DNA of 64,000 bases, taken from Dryas octopetala (Eukaryota; Streptophyta; Magnoliopsida; Rosales; Rosaceae). How positions within the stretch are numbered: the stretch's first letter is position 1; each line of letters begins with the position of its first letter. The position numbers and the translations under genes were made by a program. Under the pieces are notes generated by a model. That model did no database searches. It was given only the letters and a program-made list of their open reading frames with translations, and had not been told where the DNA came from. Shown in pieces: positions 1-11,859 of the stretch. The stretch spans positions 18,923,923 through 18,987,922 of the forward strand of contig OY992834.1 of NCBI GenBank assembly GCA_963921425.1. The letters are read 5' to 3'.

Positions 1-786
1 AGCATCTACATGTAGTCATGTGGGTAATGAAATATGCAAATAATATTACAATATTTCTTATGAGAAGAACTTTCACTCTGATAAATCTTCAACACCAAAC
101 TACTGTCTCTTAAAATCATAAAGACCAAACCGGCGAAGCAAATATGGTTGGATGGTACGACTCTTACCAAAACTATCACCCCCACTTGAGAAGGCAGTAG
201 CTCAAAGTGCATACAAACTGCTAGTCTGAATTTGTTATCTGACAAATTCTCAACTGTGAATCCACACTTGCAATAAAAGCATTGAGACAATAAACCATAG
301 ACATGCCATTTCTAAAGATGATCCTCATGACTTCAATACCAGTAAATACCGTTAAATGTGAACAACCTTGTGGAAACCAAACTTCCAATAAAAATCTTAC
401 TTGTACTTCCTCGCCTTCGTCCAGCTCATCGTTCATTTTCATATAGTGTAAGCACAAGAATGAGCACCATGATATTGGCAAACTTTGATGGCTGCACCAA
501 AGTATATTTTATACTTTGGATCAGTGGTACATTCTTTCTTATATTCATCCAGGGACCATCGAACAAAAAATTGACCATGTACATCCATTACCTGAAATTG
601 AGTACATGCATCAAAGAAAAGTAACAAATTCACAATTAAAAAATCATACTTCAAGCCTCGTACATGCGAAGCCAATTCAAGAACCATGCATAAGGGGGCA
701 AGTGTTGAAACATATGTTTTAAAACAACACAAATTAAGATTTTACCCTCACAATGAATGCGATGTAACTCTTTTCTCCCTAAAGCA
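1..786. other. Unassigned AT-rich flank, no gene recognised
   Basis: No gene is recognised here. Several short minus-strand open frames lie end to end (about 6-290, 221-481, 439-732) and have a mixed, protein-like composition. I cannot match them to a family and no shared start or complete exon set joins them. They could be decayed exons of a gene or transposon that continues left of the window, or chance frames. Confidence 0.4.

Positions 787-834
<48 letters not shown>
787..834. repeat. (TAA)n trinucleotide microsatellite
   Basis: About 15 uninterrupted TAA/ATA units are followed by a short TAG run. On one strand it translates as poly-isoleucine and on the other as poly-leucine or poly-tyrosine-like frames, which is the only reason long open frames appear here. 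Confidence 0.95.
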
Positions 835-835
<1 letters not shown>

Positions 836-918
836 GTAGTAGTATTAATAAGGAATAAGGGAAAGATTTTGCCAAAAGAAAAAAATGGAAGCCAAATAAA
901 GGGCACACACTTCAAAAG

Positions 919-957
919 GAGGGAGGGAGGGAGGGAGAGAGGGAGACAGAGACAGAG

Positions 958-1050
<93 letters not shown>

Positions 1051-1083
1051 CAGAGAGAGAGAGACAGAGACAGAGAGAGAGAG
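919..1083. repeat. Compound GGGA/GACA/(GA)n microsatellite
   Basis: The tract starts with GGGA units, passes through GACAGA and becomes roughly 45 GA dinucleotides, with minor interruptions near 1050-1075. It lies directly beside the left end of the Mutator-like element at 1124. Open frames over it are artefacts of the repeat. Confidence 0.95.
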
Positions 1084-1123
1084 ACCATCTGTCTCATATA
1101 AAAAAAGGAAAAAAAAAAAAAAA

Positions 1124-2001
1124 GAGTAAATTACAAATAATTCCCTCAACTTTAACTTGTGTCTCAATTTAGTCCTGAACTTTTAATTTAAACGATGTCA
1201 ACTTTAAACTATAAATTACTGTTAACTAAAACCGTGGATGACAAGTACAAGATTTCAAAAACAATTGTTTGGATACTTGGATAGCTGACCATGGAAGGGT
1301 ACATGTCAAAGCCCTCCCTCCTCCATATGGAACTATAAGGATCGAAGCAAAGCTCTACTGTATTAAAATGAACCATATTAACATATAGCATAGCAACTGT
1401 TTTACTCCTTGGCAGTCCAATTGATCTATTTCTGTTGTCCCAACAAAACATGATTTATCATGAACCCAAGAAGCAGACTTACGGAAAAAGTATCTCAGAT
1501 AACAAACATACCCAATCCAGAATTGTTTACTACCATGAAAGCGAGGTTTCAGATGATCTAATAAATGATTTGGGTAAATAACTTTGACTCTATAGTCTAT
1601 ATTACTCAGAAAAAGCCAAACACTGCCGCCAATGTACCTATGCCTCTCTATACTACCTAACTCTTCCTTAGAATTCATATCTCTAGAGGTCATAACCAAT
1701 TCAATCCTAGCAAGCAGAAAAAGCAATCCAAGAATCCCAATACGAACAAATTAAAAATACTCACAAATGAACTCCCAAACACCAATGCAAGAAACCAAAT
1801 CCCAAAATTACAACCAAAGTACGACTCCAATCCCCTAACTGAGACTTCCCAGCAAGCCCACCTGCTCCATGGCACATTCGCATTGCTCCAAAGCAGAGGA
1901 AACAAAAAAAAAAATCAGACTTCCTTCTTGCTCCTCATGGTATCTTCATTCTCTTTCAAAAAATCCCATAACCCTAAGCTTAAAATTTCTCCATCACAAT
2001 T

Positions 2002-2035
<34 letters not shown>

Positions 2036-2332
2036 GTGCATTTCAACACATTTGATGCGACAAAGGAAGAAGGATGCATTGTTGCTGTCTGGTCTGTGGC
2101 ATGAACATACGGTTGAAGGGCTGAGATATGCTATCCAAGCATCCAAATAAATGTCTTTTTTATCCATCATGTGAAAGATAACATTTTCCATCCAAATTTA
2201 ACATATCTTCATAACAAAGGGTTCTATTTAACACTAATTTATAGTGTTGACATTGCTCAAAAGCCTCAAATTAAAGTTCAGGGAGTAAATGGAAACATGA
2301 ATTAAAGTTGAGGGGTTATTTGTAATTTAATC
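1124..2332. mobile_element. Non-autonomous Mutator-like element, TIRs about 90 bp
   Basis: The left end begins GAGTAAATTACAAATA and the right end, read on the minus strand, begins GATTAAATTACAAATA. Similarity between the two arms continues inwards for roughly 90 bp (1124-1215 and 2225-2332) through CCTCAACTTTAA and a shared TGTCAAC block. Long imperfect terminal inverted repeats of this type are usual in plant Mutator-like elements. The flanks are A-rich on both sides, so the expected 9-bp target duplication cannot be judged. The interior has no transposase. It holds minus-strand open frames at 1355-1726 and 1690-1905 that I do not recognise, which may be a captured gene fragment, and a short (GA)n run at 2005-2032. 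Confidence 0.6.
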
Positions 2333-2689
2333 AAAACAAATAGAAAATCTGGTTATCAACAACAAATCTGTGATGTTTGCAAAGTGACACAATATATCAA
2401 TGACAATTTTTAATTGTAATTTAATTATCAGTTAAGAGATTAGTTGGGATTACTTTTTATCTATTGTTTTTTTTTTTCGGTCGGTTTTATCTATTGTTAT
2501 TAGATTTGAATACTTTAATAAAATGTTACTTTCATGACACATTATCCAATTTATTATCCATTTTAAACTTTAATTGATAAATTGTTTCATCTGAAAATGA
2601 TGAAATTTAAAAATGTTTTATTGATTAAAGTAAAGAAAAATCTTTAGAGATATATATAATTCATTGCTGAAGAGTTTTTCTTTAAAAAA

Positions 2690-2967
2690 GAAGCCAAAAT
2701 AGTGACAAAACAACTCATTGCTACAGGATTCCCATTCTCTCATTCTATAAGCGACTAGTTTTTCAAGCTTAGTGACAACTAATCGTCACCACACATTTAT
2801 AGTGACAAAACAATAAATTGTACACGTTGTCATAGAAAACCTAGCCTGAAAAATAATAACATCTAAAGTGATAAAAGCATCAATAAGGACCTTTAGTAAC
2901 GAAATTTTCACTTTCTATGATGAAGGATTTTGTTGCTAGAGGAATTATAGTGCCAGCAACTTTAAAG
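2690..2967. repeat. Repeat with iterated TAGTGACAA motifs, 3' of SAC3C
   Basis: The motif TAGTGACAA or its relatives recurs at about 2699, 2771 and 2801. A related TAGTAACGAAA lies at about 2893, and the inverse form ATCGTCACC at about 2782. Closely spaced direct and inverse copies of a GTGACGA-like word are typical of CACTA subterminal regions and of some MITEs. I could not define ends or a target duplication. The repeat abuts the predicted SAC3C stop codon, so it probably forms part of that gene's 3' untranslated region. Confidence 0.4.
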
Positions 2968-5185
2968 TTACCTCTGAAATTGTTCCAAACCCAAAATTCT
3001 ATAGCTCTGAAACCCATCCTTGGGATGACAAAAGGGGGTTTGTTTAGTGGGTAACAAATTATATCCTTCTTCATTAGTGCAAATCTCAAGACCACAAGCT
3101 TTGCAAAAAGATTCCAAATCTGATTCCTGAAATACCACACACAGCTATCAAAAAGCTCAAAAAACATTAAATAGATAACTAATAGATATCAGTAAATTCC
3201 AATTATTAATAATCTACCATCATCATCAAGAGCTTGGATAAGTGTGCCAGCGGATATGGATGAAGCTTGTAGCCACAATTATTTATGCATGACACAGCTA
3301 GCACTCGAACCTTTTGTAGTTAAAAAATATAAGAAACAAAGAGGGTCAATTTTATCCATTACAAGCATTAAAGCATTACAGAGATGGTTAATCCAAACTT
3401 AAACAAGCATCAATGTGAATTAAACCTTGAAACAAGTAAATGAGATTTGGACTTGGGATGAACAAAATCAATGCTTCCAAAAGATCTCCTCTCCCTCTCC
3501 CTCTCCCTCTCTCCCCCTCACACACACATAGAGGGGAGGAGAGAGGAAAAGAAATCAATAATTTAATTTATAAATAAAAGCATAATGCCTCAGCACTAAA
3601 GCAAGTGAATTAAGCATTTAAAAACTAAATTATCTGTATGTGCAAGACCAGCCAAGTGATCCTTTCTATAGAAGTCAAAATTACAAGAACCCAGATTGAA
3701 AAGGTCAGGTTAACATTGTAGCTATTTATTTACCTCATTGACATAAGGTTCAAGAATGCAGTATTGAAGATAAGATGCCTCAGCTGCTATGGTACTTAAG
3801 AAACACTTATAGTTGCCCATCCGAAAAAATCTGTTACAGAAACAGACAATCTTCTCATAACGAGAACACTAATGAAAACATTTTCACTTAAAGAAAGAAA
3901 AAGAAATTTTTATCATTCCAATTAACTTTAAATAAGCAAGTCACATATAAGGAATGTGGAAATTACCGTAAAATATTTCGGGAAAAGCACATTTCCTTCG
4001 ACTTGATTAATGAAGAAGGCACATGACTAAACCACCAAGAAAGTGACTCCCCCTGGGACCAGAAAAAGCTACATTTCAAATATATACAGGACCCATACAA
4101 GATACCAATAAAGAATAAAGAAAATGAATAAACACAGAAATGCTATAGAGATGAACCATTGGTTGGCTGTTAGGACTGAGATGAAGTAGAACATAATATG
4201 AACAAAACTCAGCTTCATTTTCATATGTAGAATTGGAATCCCGATTTGCATCATACAGATTAAATAGAGATGTCAGAGTCTTTGCAAGCTGCTCCATGTT
4301 CAGGTGATGCATTGAAGAAGTATTTTGACTGCTACAACCTCGAAGCCTGTGAAGAGATATGATATGAAATTTGACCTGTAAAATGGACACTTTAAATTAT
4401 TAAAGCTTTTTTGCATCTCTAAGATTAAGAGCTCTGAATTCACAACAATTTCAGTACTACAATTCTAAAATTGCGTGGCTGCACCAAGTAGAAAAAAAAG
4501 TGCATTCCATGGTTGAAACTTCAAATTAATAAATTAAACAGCTACCAGTATACTTAATATTGCATGCCAAGAGCTTCAAATGACAAGGGACCTATTTTGG
4601 CCTCCTAAGGCAACTTGGCACATTCTTGTACAAATTTTATCAGGCATTGCCATGATTTTCCCTTTGTAAGTGTACAATTCAACTTTTACCTTTTGATGAA
4701 GAAAAGACCCTTAAACTAGATTTAAGTGTTGCATTATGAAATTCTAGAATTAAATAGAAAATTTGAATTCCTATAAGCTACTCATTGAGCCAATTCACGG
4801 ATATGAATCATTTTACAATGTTTTCAGTTTAAATATATTGAATTGATGAATATACCTTAATACTTTAAAACTCAAAGTGTGCCTACATGGGGTTGATTCT
4901 TAAAACAATTTTCATGCACAGCAGTCCCATTATCTTCTTGTTAAATCAATGTAGTTCTTGGACAGTGATGAGCATTAGATTCAACAACTTATACAAAAAT
5001 AATAATATCTAAAGGAAGAAAATAAGATAAATTAATGGGTTTCATATTGTATTTTTAATCCAGCAAAAAATCACATATGTATCTGCATAAAAATCTTTTC
5101 AACCGGAAAATGACTGATGTGAAAATGCTATGAACCCCTCATCCCCCACTCACACCCCGACACAAACTCTGTGTGTGTGTGGGTA

Positions 5186-5250
<65 letters not shown>

Positions 5251-8200
5251 AAAAAAACCTGTGTCTGGCCTGCTTTTGTTTACAGTATGAGGATTGCGCC
5301 ATTAAGCTAGGCAGTGAGGCTCAAACTTGAGACCAACCATAAGGCCAATAGAATAAACACCAAAAAGATACACTGCAATTTATGCTTTGAGTGCCACAAG
5401 CTATGAAGCATGGATACCCCAAAAAAATTTCTATGTAGTATCGGATGCCAATACCCCCCCGATATGTCCTCAATACACCCTGATATGTAGCCAAGACTCT
5501 AAATATGCATCGGTTGACTTTTAAGAAACTTTGAATTTAAGATACGTCATCAATAGGGAACCGATACAGCCAGAATACTGTCCATTTTGCCTTTAAAAAT
5601 AAATGGATACTTTTGTAATTTTACAAAATTAAGGTTCAGAATTCTGACTGTATCAATTGTTGGCAATGAGGGCAATAATGAGGCTCAGTATTCTGGCTGT
5701 ATCAATTGTTGGCAATGAGGACAATAATGAGGCTCAGTATTCTGGCTGTATCGGTTCCCTATTGATGACATATTGTTGGCAATGAGGGCAATAATGATAT
5801 AAATGAAGTTATTGGGACATGGGGTTCTTAACCTCTGACTTTTTTTTTTTTTTTGGGTGGGGGGGGTTTATTGTATGTGGTATGACGAAAGATGAAAACG
5901 ATGCATGGACAAGGAAACAAAAGGTATGATTGTTATTTAACTTTTATTTTTTAAAAGACATATATAATATGATAATACAGGGACCTTCTACTATGGAATC
6001 CCTAACTTCAGCTAAAATAAGGGACATAGTGGGTCAACTTTGCATTGTAGCTCAATGATCTAAAGCTTCTCGATTTAAATTCTCAATTCAAGGATCATCC
6101 TCGCGAAGAATTAGCCAAACTGAAAACCATTTAGACATAGAATTGTGATCAAATAAATAGAGATGTTTCCGATAAACACTGAAATGATTGTAATAATAAT
6201 CAAAAGGTTACCTTGTTTCTAATTCGGTTGATTTTTCCAGGGGTAATTTTTTAAGGGAAACTTAAAGAATATATGGTTTAGATAATTGAAATACAATGCA
6301 GAGTGGCCCCACAATGTGTCCCTTAGTAGAAGCTCCTTGTATGATACTATATGTGTGACTGTGTGTGTATACATATATTATTTTTCTGTAACCTTGCCGT
6401 ATTTTTATTCTACTTTTTTTGTTTCTACTACTAAGTAGCACTTCAGATATTCAATCATATAATATTGTATCGCATATTTTGTTTCCATATCCGTGCAAAT
6501 AGCCCACCAAGCCAGTGTCAACACACGTGTCTCATTAGCTTCAAAGATGTAAGTTGATTGTTCTTTATCAAGTAGCAGCAATAAGGACCAAAGAACCATC
6601 ATAAAATGTCATCACAAGAACCGTCACAGATAATCACTGCAGGGCAGTGGCTAACTATTTTCTATATATATATATATATATATTAAGATACAAATGTATC
6701 CAAGCTGAAATTACATGAATTGAAGGGAAGAAACTTCACAAGTAAAGACTCAATTGCACAGCATATACAAATAACTAGATCAACAAAAAACCATGTTTAT
6801 GAAATGAAAATATTAACAGCATATGGCATGCCATGAAGATGAAGCTTCAAAAGATGGAACAATTAAAAAGGTTTTGCAAGAAAATCGTACCATCTTCTCA
6901 TACATGCGGATTGCTTTATCATTGACAATATTCTGCATGCTAAGATCCTGCCTTATGGACCTTGTTCGGTCAAAGAGGAAGTCATGAACCACTTCAAAAG
7001 GATATTCTCTAGAATCAAACAAGTTTAAAAGGTAATTCAAAGTATCTTCCAACACAGGGAGCGGCCGAACATCTGATGCTTCAACTTGTTTGGTGGACAT
7101 AGTTCTGAAAAACTAGTGGAAGAAGGCCAGTGTTAGCTTCAACTTGCATTACATATTGAGTTGTGCCATTAAAGTTAATAGTTACAAATGGAAATTTAGA
7201 ATCCCGTTAAATTAATCCTCACCATCTATCATGCATGAAAAATTAATTCTTATTATGATTTTTCCAACCAACATAACCTAATTATGGAAATCCAAATCCC
7301 TTCTCTTAACCCTTGCATCCAAATGATACTATGGACAATATATATACACATATATATACAGCTAAATCCCCAGTCAAACCCCAGTCCCTTGACCCTCTCC
7401 ATTTTCTAGTTCTAGGACTGGTCTGGTTTTCAAAACATCAATAAAAGCAAGGGTTAGTTTCATGCGAACCCTTAGGTTTAAGCTTATTACACTCAAACCT
7501 TCGGGTTTTGTTTATTCCTTGCACACCTCTTAATTTTAGCATAAGTTAAATCAAGTTAACTTTCAAGGGGTCGGACTCTCTTTTTGCCACAAATTATTAT
7601 TTATATTCTTTTTGAAAGAAACCTAAACCTAAACCTTTCCCCTGAAAAAAAGGATATTGAACAAATCACTTAATGTTCGCTGTGAAGGAGCTCACCATCG
7701 CCTCCATCTCCAAGCTTTGGCCATCGAATCCATCTTCATCTCTTCTCCCCAATTAAATCTGACCTAAACCCTACAGACTTCCTCAACCATGCCATGGTCT
7801 CAGAACCCTAGCAGGCAGTCTTCATTCTCTCAGAAAACATAGAAATCTTGGCCTTCTCTCTAAACCCAATGCAGGAGAGAGGAGAGATAATGCACTGAGA
7901 AATAATTGCAGCATCAGCCACTAGAGTGCAACAAAGGATGGTTGCACACATGCAAAAAAGGTGATGGTGTGTTGGGTATTATGATGGAGGACAAAGAGAG
8001 CTTGGCCAATAGAAAACCCAAAACCAGACATTTGCCACCGATGAAGAGGAATGGCAGACAGCCTCAACCGACACTAGTGCAGAAGAAGATCGATGGATAA
8101 GAAGAAGTCCTAAAACGAATGAACCTTCAGTAAGTACTGGGGTTATAGAAGATGACAACCATTTATCTACAAATAGAAGTCCAACTCTGAAAATGAATTC

Positions 8201-9075
8201 ATTTTGGTACATCTAACGCTCCTTTTCTTGCCGACCCTTCTCTTATTTGTGTGTTTTAGTTACTAGGCCAGCTTTGGTGTATGGATTTGTGTAATAATGG
8301 TTTATTTGTGAAATAAAATGAATAGTGATTATAAGAGAATATAAATTTCCTTCTTTTTTTTTTTGTAATTTGGAGTTTTTAGTCTCCAATTTTCGTCTAA
8401 AAAATCTTGCTCTTATTTCTGCTATTATTCAATCCGATGCCAAAACCGTTTCTTGGTTTTGATCTTGTTTTTCTGAGCAAATATCATATTACAACTGGTA
8501 TGAGCAAAGTCTAACAAAATTACTGATGACATCACAAAAATTAATTTTTTTCGGATATTATTGATTTTTATTTCCCTTTATGGAAATTGTTCAATACCCA
8601 TATATATTATTAAGTAATTACAAAAGAGAATTATTAAGGTAGAGTCTTTACCTTTTTAACGGCAAGGGTTGGAGATGATTGAGCTGGATTTCCATTTAGC
8701 CTCTCAAACACTGCTAAATCGCGAAGCCGCTCCCGCCGGGCCCTCTCTCCTCCTGCATAAATCACATTCACATGGATGAAATGAGCATCAAAATCATAGT
8801 AGTAATTACTAAAAGCCAAATGAATACAATTAGGAGGCGATATGGAGGTTGAACTGACCTGGGCACATCAAAGAGCAAGTACCCACTATGGCGGGGTGAT
8901 CAGACGGGTCATTTACGTCGTCGTTTTGTTCTTGCTCACCACCACTTGCAGCTCTGCTCGACGATTTGGCAGTTGTGGTGGGTTCGGTGGGTTTCGAAGC
9001 GAACTTGTTCGAGCGAGAACGCGTTGATTCTCGAGAGGAAAGGTTTCGAGGCGGAAGACGGCCTCGCCTCTCCAT
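2968..9075 (-). CDS. SAC3C: SAC3/GANP-family protein, SAC3C type (8 exons)
   Basis: This is a SAC3/GANP/THP3-domain protein. Family members act in nuclear mRNA export and processing complexes of the TREX-2 type. Exons on the minus strand are 9075-8859, 8752-8652, 7112-6891, 4375-4157, 4052-3967, 3830-3734, 3310-3218 and 3126-2968. All junctions have GT donors and AG acceptors, and the joined length is 1194 bp (397 residues plus stop) with no frame break. Exon 1 encodes a basic, Ser-rich N-terminus and the family signature GTCSLMCP at about residues 65-72. Exon 2 continues with [14 protein letters not shown]. Exon 3 has [29 protein letters not shown]. Later exons carry [26 protein letters not shown] and [16 protein letters not shown]. 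The length is close to what I recall for SAC3C proteins (about 400 residues). The ATG at 9075 is the first in frame. The donor of exon 4 (ATG|GTTCAT) is weak. The last exon may instead splice at its final AG|GTAACT. Confidence 0.9.
5168..5247. repeat. (TG)n-(GA)n microsatellite in SAC3C intron 4
   Basis: A short TG run is followed by about 27 GA units and an A tract. It lies in the 2.5 kb fourth intron (4376-6890) of the SAC3C gene. Confidence 0.95.
5546..5769. repeat. Hairpin repeat with 35-bp perfect arms and 49-bp tandem units
   Basis: The 35 bases at 5546-5580 are exactly complementary to 5735-5769. Inside, a 49-bp unit starting GGTTCAGAATTCTG or GGCTCAGTATTCTG begins at 5633, 5682 and 5731, and the last copy runs into the right arm. 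The arrangement suggests a small inverted-repeat element whose right arm was tandemly duplicated by slippage. No coding potential is present. The rest of intron 4 is AT-rich and contains a (TA)n run at about 6663-6683. Confidence 0.85.
7113..8651 (-). other. SAC3C intron 3, no embedded gene seen
   Basis: This 1.5 kb intron separates the exon ending LAVKK from the exon beginning FFRTM. It contains a less AT-rich stretch (about 7680-8200) with short open frames of no recognised family. The short words AAACCTAAACCT near 7621 and a T tract near 8356 are the only visible low-complexity features. I see no transposon ends in it. Confidence 0.5.
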
Positions 9076-9360
9076 GCCCTCGTCCCAGTTTTAGCAACGA
9101 AGCTAAGCTCTCATCAAAAGGGAATCTCTATCAAGAGAATGAAGAAAAAGAGGGTGAGGGGTTGTTAGGGCAAGGCCCAAGGGCGAAGGGATTGTGGGTC
9201 TCTCAGGCAATCGAAGTGGGTATACGCTTAAAATCCTTGTCTAGGAAAGAAGCTGGAGAAGGGGTAAGGGTTTTGACTTTTCAGAGGAAAATTATGCAGA
9301 TTGGGGATTTCTGCGGTAGGGATTCTCTCTCCAGGGAATAGGTATTTGGCCTATGGTATA
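9076..9360 (-). promoter_or_regulatory. 5' flank and probable promoter/5' UTR of SAC3C
   Basis: The 285 bp upstream of the SAC3C start codon are richer in G+C and purine-biased compared with the AT-rich DNA beyond 9400, as expected for a transcribed leader and proximal promoter. A plus-strand open frame across it (8946-9341) overlaps exon 1 in antisense and has no recognisable domain. The assignment rests on position only. Confidence 0.35.
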
Positions 9361-9367
9361 TGGTATA

Positions 9368-9396
9368 CTAGACAATGGCCCGCGCTCTATTGTGGG
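9368..9396 (-). mobile_element. Possible Helitron 3' terminus (hairpin plus CTAG)
   Basis: Read on the minus strand, a GC-rich imperfect hairpin (CCCAC, eight-base loop, GCGGG; 9396-9379) is followed after 7 bases by CTAG and then T (9371-9367). A short GC hairpin close to a CTRR end inserted before T is the Helitron 3' signature. The 5' TC end, which would lie at a higher coordinate, was not found, so this is only a candidate. Confidence 0.3.
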
Positions 9397-10349
9397 TGTT
9401 GAAAATTTATAAAACGCAATGAAGAGTTATAAAATTTGATTGAAAGCTTAGTAAAATTGTAAGGAAAAGGTAAATTTTTTAGATATATATCAAAATGTCA
9501 AGAAGTTTGCTACATTGACGTAAAGATTTGTTGCCATGCTTAAGTTACAAAACGTGGATAGATGAGAAATTTAATATGTTGATTGTTATGTTAAGATATT
9601 ATTCATATCTTCAGAGATAAATTCATGATTTTAAAATGGGGTGGGCTAAACTTAGCTTACGAGTGAAACTTGACCGTATGAGTGAATTTCATTAATAAAA
9701 AAAAGTTATATCTAATTAAGGGGAACATAATGAGTCTTATCCATAAAAATGTATATCTAAACAAAGAAAAAAACCGCACAAAAAAAAAAAAAGGGATAGC
9801 AATACAACAATAAAGCATGCAATATAAATACAATATAACACTATCTAAATTGGGCCCTACGTTTCTTCACATAGTAAAAATCATTATGTCGATACTATTA
9901 GAAAGTTCTTTTTTAATGTGGATGATCATACAATAATAACTTGTAGACCTATGAGTATGAGCCACTTAGTTAATACCTTGAAAATGAATATAAGCACATA
10001 AAGACATACAACTTAAATTTAGAGTTGCATGTCTATTGTTTTATATGGTTCCAATTTTTCAAATCCCAACTTGATAGGTTCCCAATTTAGAATTTTATAA
10101 TTTTTTATCTGTTTCCAATCAAGCCTTAATTTAACCATCACAATAATCAAGCTATAGTTTAATCATAAAAAGAATCAAACCCTAATTTAATCATAAAAAT
10201 TTATCAAAGCTCTAATTTTAAAATTGTAAAAATTTCTAATTTTAAAATTGTAAAAATTTCTAATTTTAATAGATAGTTAAGCAAAAAAAAAACAGAGTAT
10301 AGAGATTGGGTCTAAATACATATATAATACCTTGGCGGCTTGGCACCCC
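9397..10349. other. AT-rich intergenic DNA
   Basis: About 950 bp of AT-rich sequence contain homopolymer A runs and short direct repeats, for example CTAATTTTAAAATTG twice near 10212-10245. I see no gene, RNA or defined transposon end. Confidence 0.5.
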
Positions 10350-10532
10350 TTAGAGATTAGAGGCTTGGGCTATTTGTGTAGGGTTGGGAAGATGAATTTT
10401 GGAGCTGCAGAGGAAAGAAATTGGAGCAAGTGGGGATCTATGGATTGTTTTCGGGGGGAGTGGAAGTAAAAGTAATTTTTTTTGCTTAAACAAAGAGGCA
10501 ATAGCAGCAGCATGTGAGAAGTTGCTCCTCAA
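10350..10532 (-). pseudogene. Fragment resembling an organelle-targeting N-terminus
   Basis: The minus-strand frame reads as a Ser/Ala/Leu/Lys-rich, acid-free leader (RSNFSHAAAIASLFKQKK and so on), like a plastid or mitochondrial transit peptide. It ends at TAA after about 60 codons, just before a GT that could have been a splice donor. No ATG opens it in frame; the frame continues upstream through an A/T tract. No downstream exons were found. It may be a broken first exon, possibly captured by the candidate Helitron that ends at 9368 in the same orientation. Confidence 0.2.
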
Positions 10533-10557
10533 CAGAAAAAAAAAAAAAATACTTAAA

Positions 10558-10723
10558 CTGTGGGCAGTGAACTACTGGGCTTGGGGATGGAAATTGGGTG
10601 GGTAGCTAAGCTACCTAGGTAAGATAAAAAAACAAAAAAAAAAAGAGCATGAGATGGGTAGCTAAGCTACCTAGGTAAGCTAAAAAAAAAAAAGAGCATG
10701 GGTTGCAGCCCATACTGCCCACA
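10558..10723. repeat. Short inverted and direct repeats
   Basis: TGTGGGCAGT at 10558 and ACTGCCCACA near 10714 are inverse copies bounding the segment. Inside, the word GGTAGCTAAGCTACCTAGGTAAG occurs twice about 53 bp apart, each time followed by an A-rich run and AGAGCATG. GTAGCTAAGCTAC is itself nearly palindromic. This looks like a small palindromic repeat with one tandem duplication. Confidence 0.6.
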
Positions 10724-10739
10724 ATGTGCATTCGTCACT

Positions 10740-11859
10740 ACATATCTTAATAAACCAAACAACACTTAAAAAAAAGTTCAAAGACTTGGTGGAACAATTA
10801 TTTATTTGTCTCCATAAAAAAAAAAGATTTACAGCATGCAACTGCTCATTGTTCAAAAAATATATACATGGTTGATGACAGGTTTTTATCCAATGGTTTG
10901 ATCTGCACTACTGATAGGTTTTTAATTTGCTTTTGGATGTTCTGTTGGTACATTCTTTTTCTCTATGCTCTCTGAACTAGCTTCCTTGGTTTCTGCATTT
11001 TTTTTTTCTGTTTGGTTGAAAATTAAGAAAACACAATTCATTAGTATAAATAAATGGATAAAGTTTATATGATGTAAATTAAAAGCATGAATAATTGAGA
11101 TTAATAAAATGGAAGAATGTAAGTGTAAAGAAAGTAAATGAATTGAATGTTTAGTTCATTTTTTGAATTAGAGGTTGAGAGGCTTATGTAAATAGAGGCA
11201 AACATGTAATGCCAAATATTATTGAGTGCCTAAGTAGGTAGTGTGAAACCTAAATGTAATTGAGTAACTAAGGTAATAAAAGACTGTAATCCCAGCTTCT
11301 TCTAATTTTTTTTTTTCATTTTATATGAAAAGGTTGTACCATAGACGTAGCATAAAAGTTCAACTCTATCATCTGCAGAAATGGAATAATCATATTATTC
11401 AAAGGCCCATCAAGCCATCATCATCATTTTCCATGGAGATCAGAAATGGTCATACTACCTATTTTGGGAGAAAAAGAAATAAAGAAAACCTAAATGAGCC
11501 TAACTTTATAAATCTCAAACCAAAAATTAGCACAAACCAGTACCATGTTGTAATCAAATAAATAGGGTCATAGACCAAATGAGGTCAATTGCATAAACTT
11601 CAATCTTAAACTGCTAAAATCAACTACACAAATCTTAAATTGCTAAAATAACAAAAAAGGCTATTTGACCCTTAGTTTATTAAATTGACTTGCTGAAGGT
11701 CTTTTTTTTTTTTTTTTTTTTTAAGTGAGGACTGTCAAGGCATATAAATTTTGAAACAGATTATAAAGCTATAACATATATGTATAATTGGGCTCAACTA
11801 AAAAATAAAACCCAATAAAAAGTGAAAACATCATAAACTAGGATTTCTTATACCTACTT
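10740..11859. other. AT-rich intergenic DNA
   Basis: There are no recognisable genes. Poly-T runs lie near 11308 and 11701-11722. An open frame at 11325-11561 on the plus strand has no recognisable domain. Confidence 0.5.

Noticed and set aside
686..1167. Open frames of up to 147 codons on both strands
   Set aside because: They consist of poly-Ile/poly-Leu and Arg-Glu or Ser-Leu runs encoded by the TAA and GA microsatellites.
8946..9341. Plus-strand frame of 131 codons overlapping SAC3C exon 1
   Set aside because: It is antisense to a well-supported exon and has no recognisable domain.
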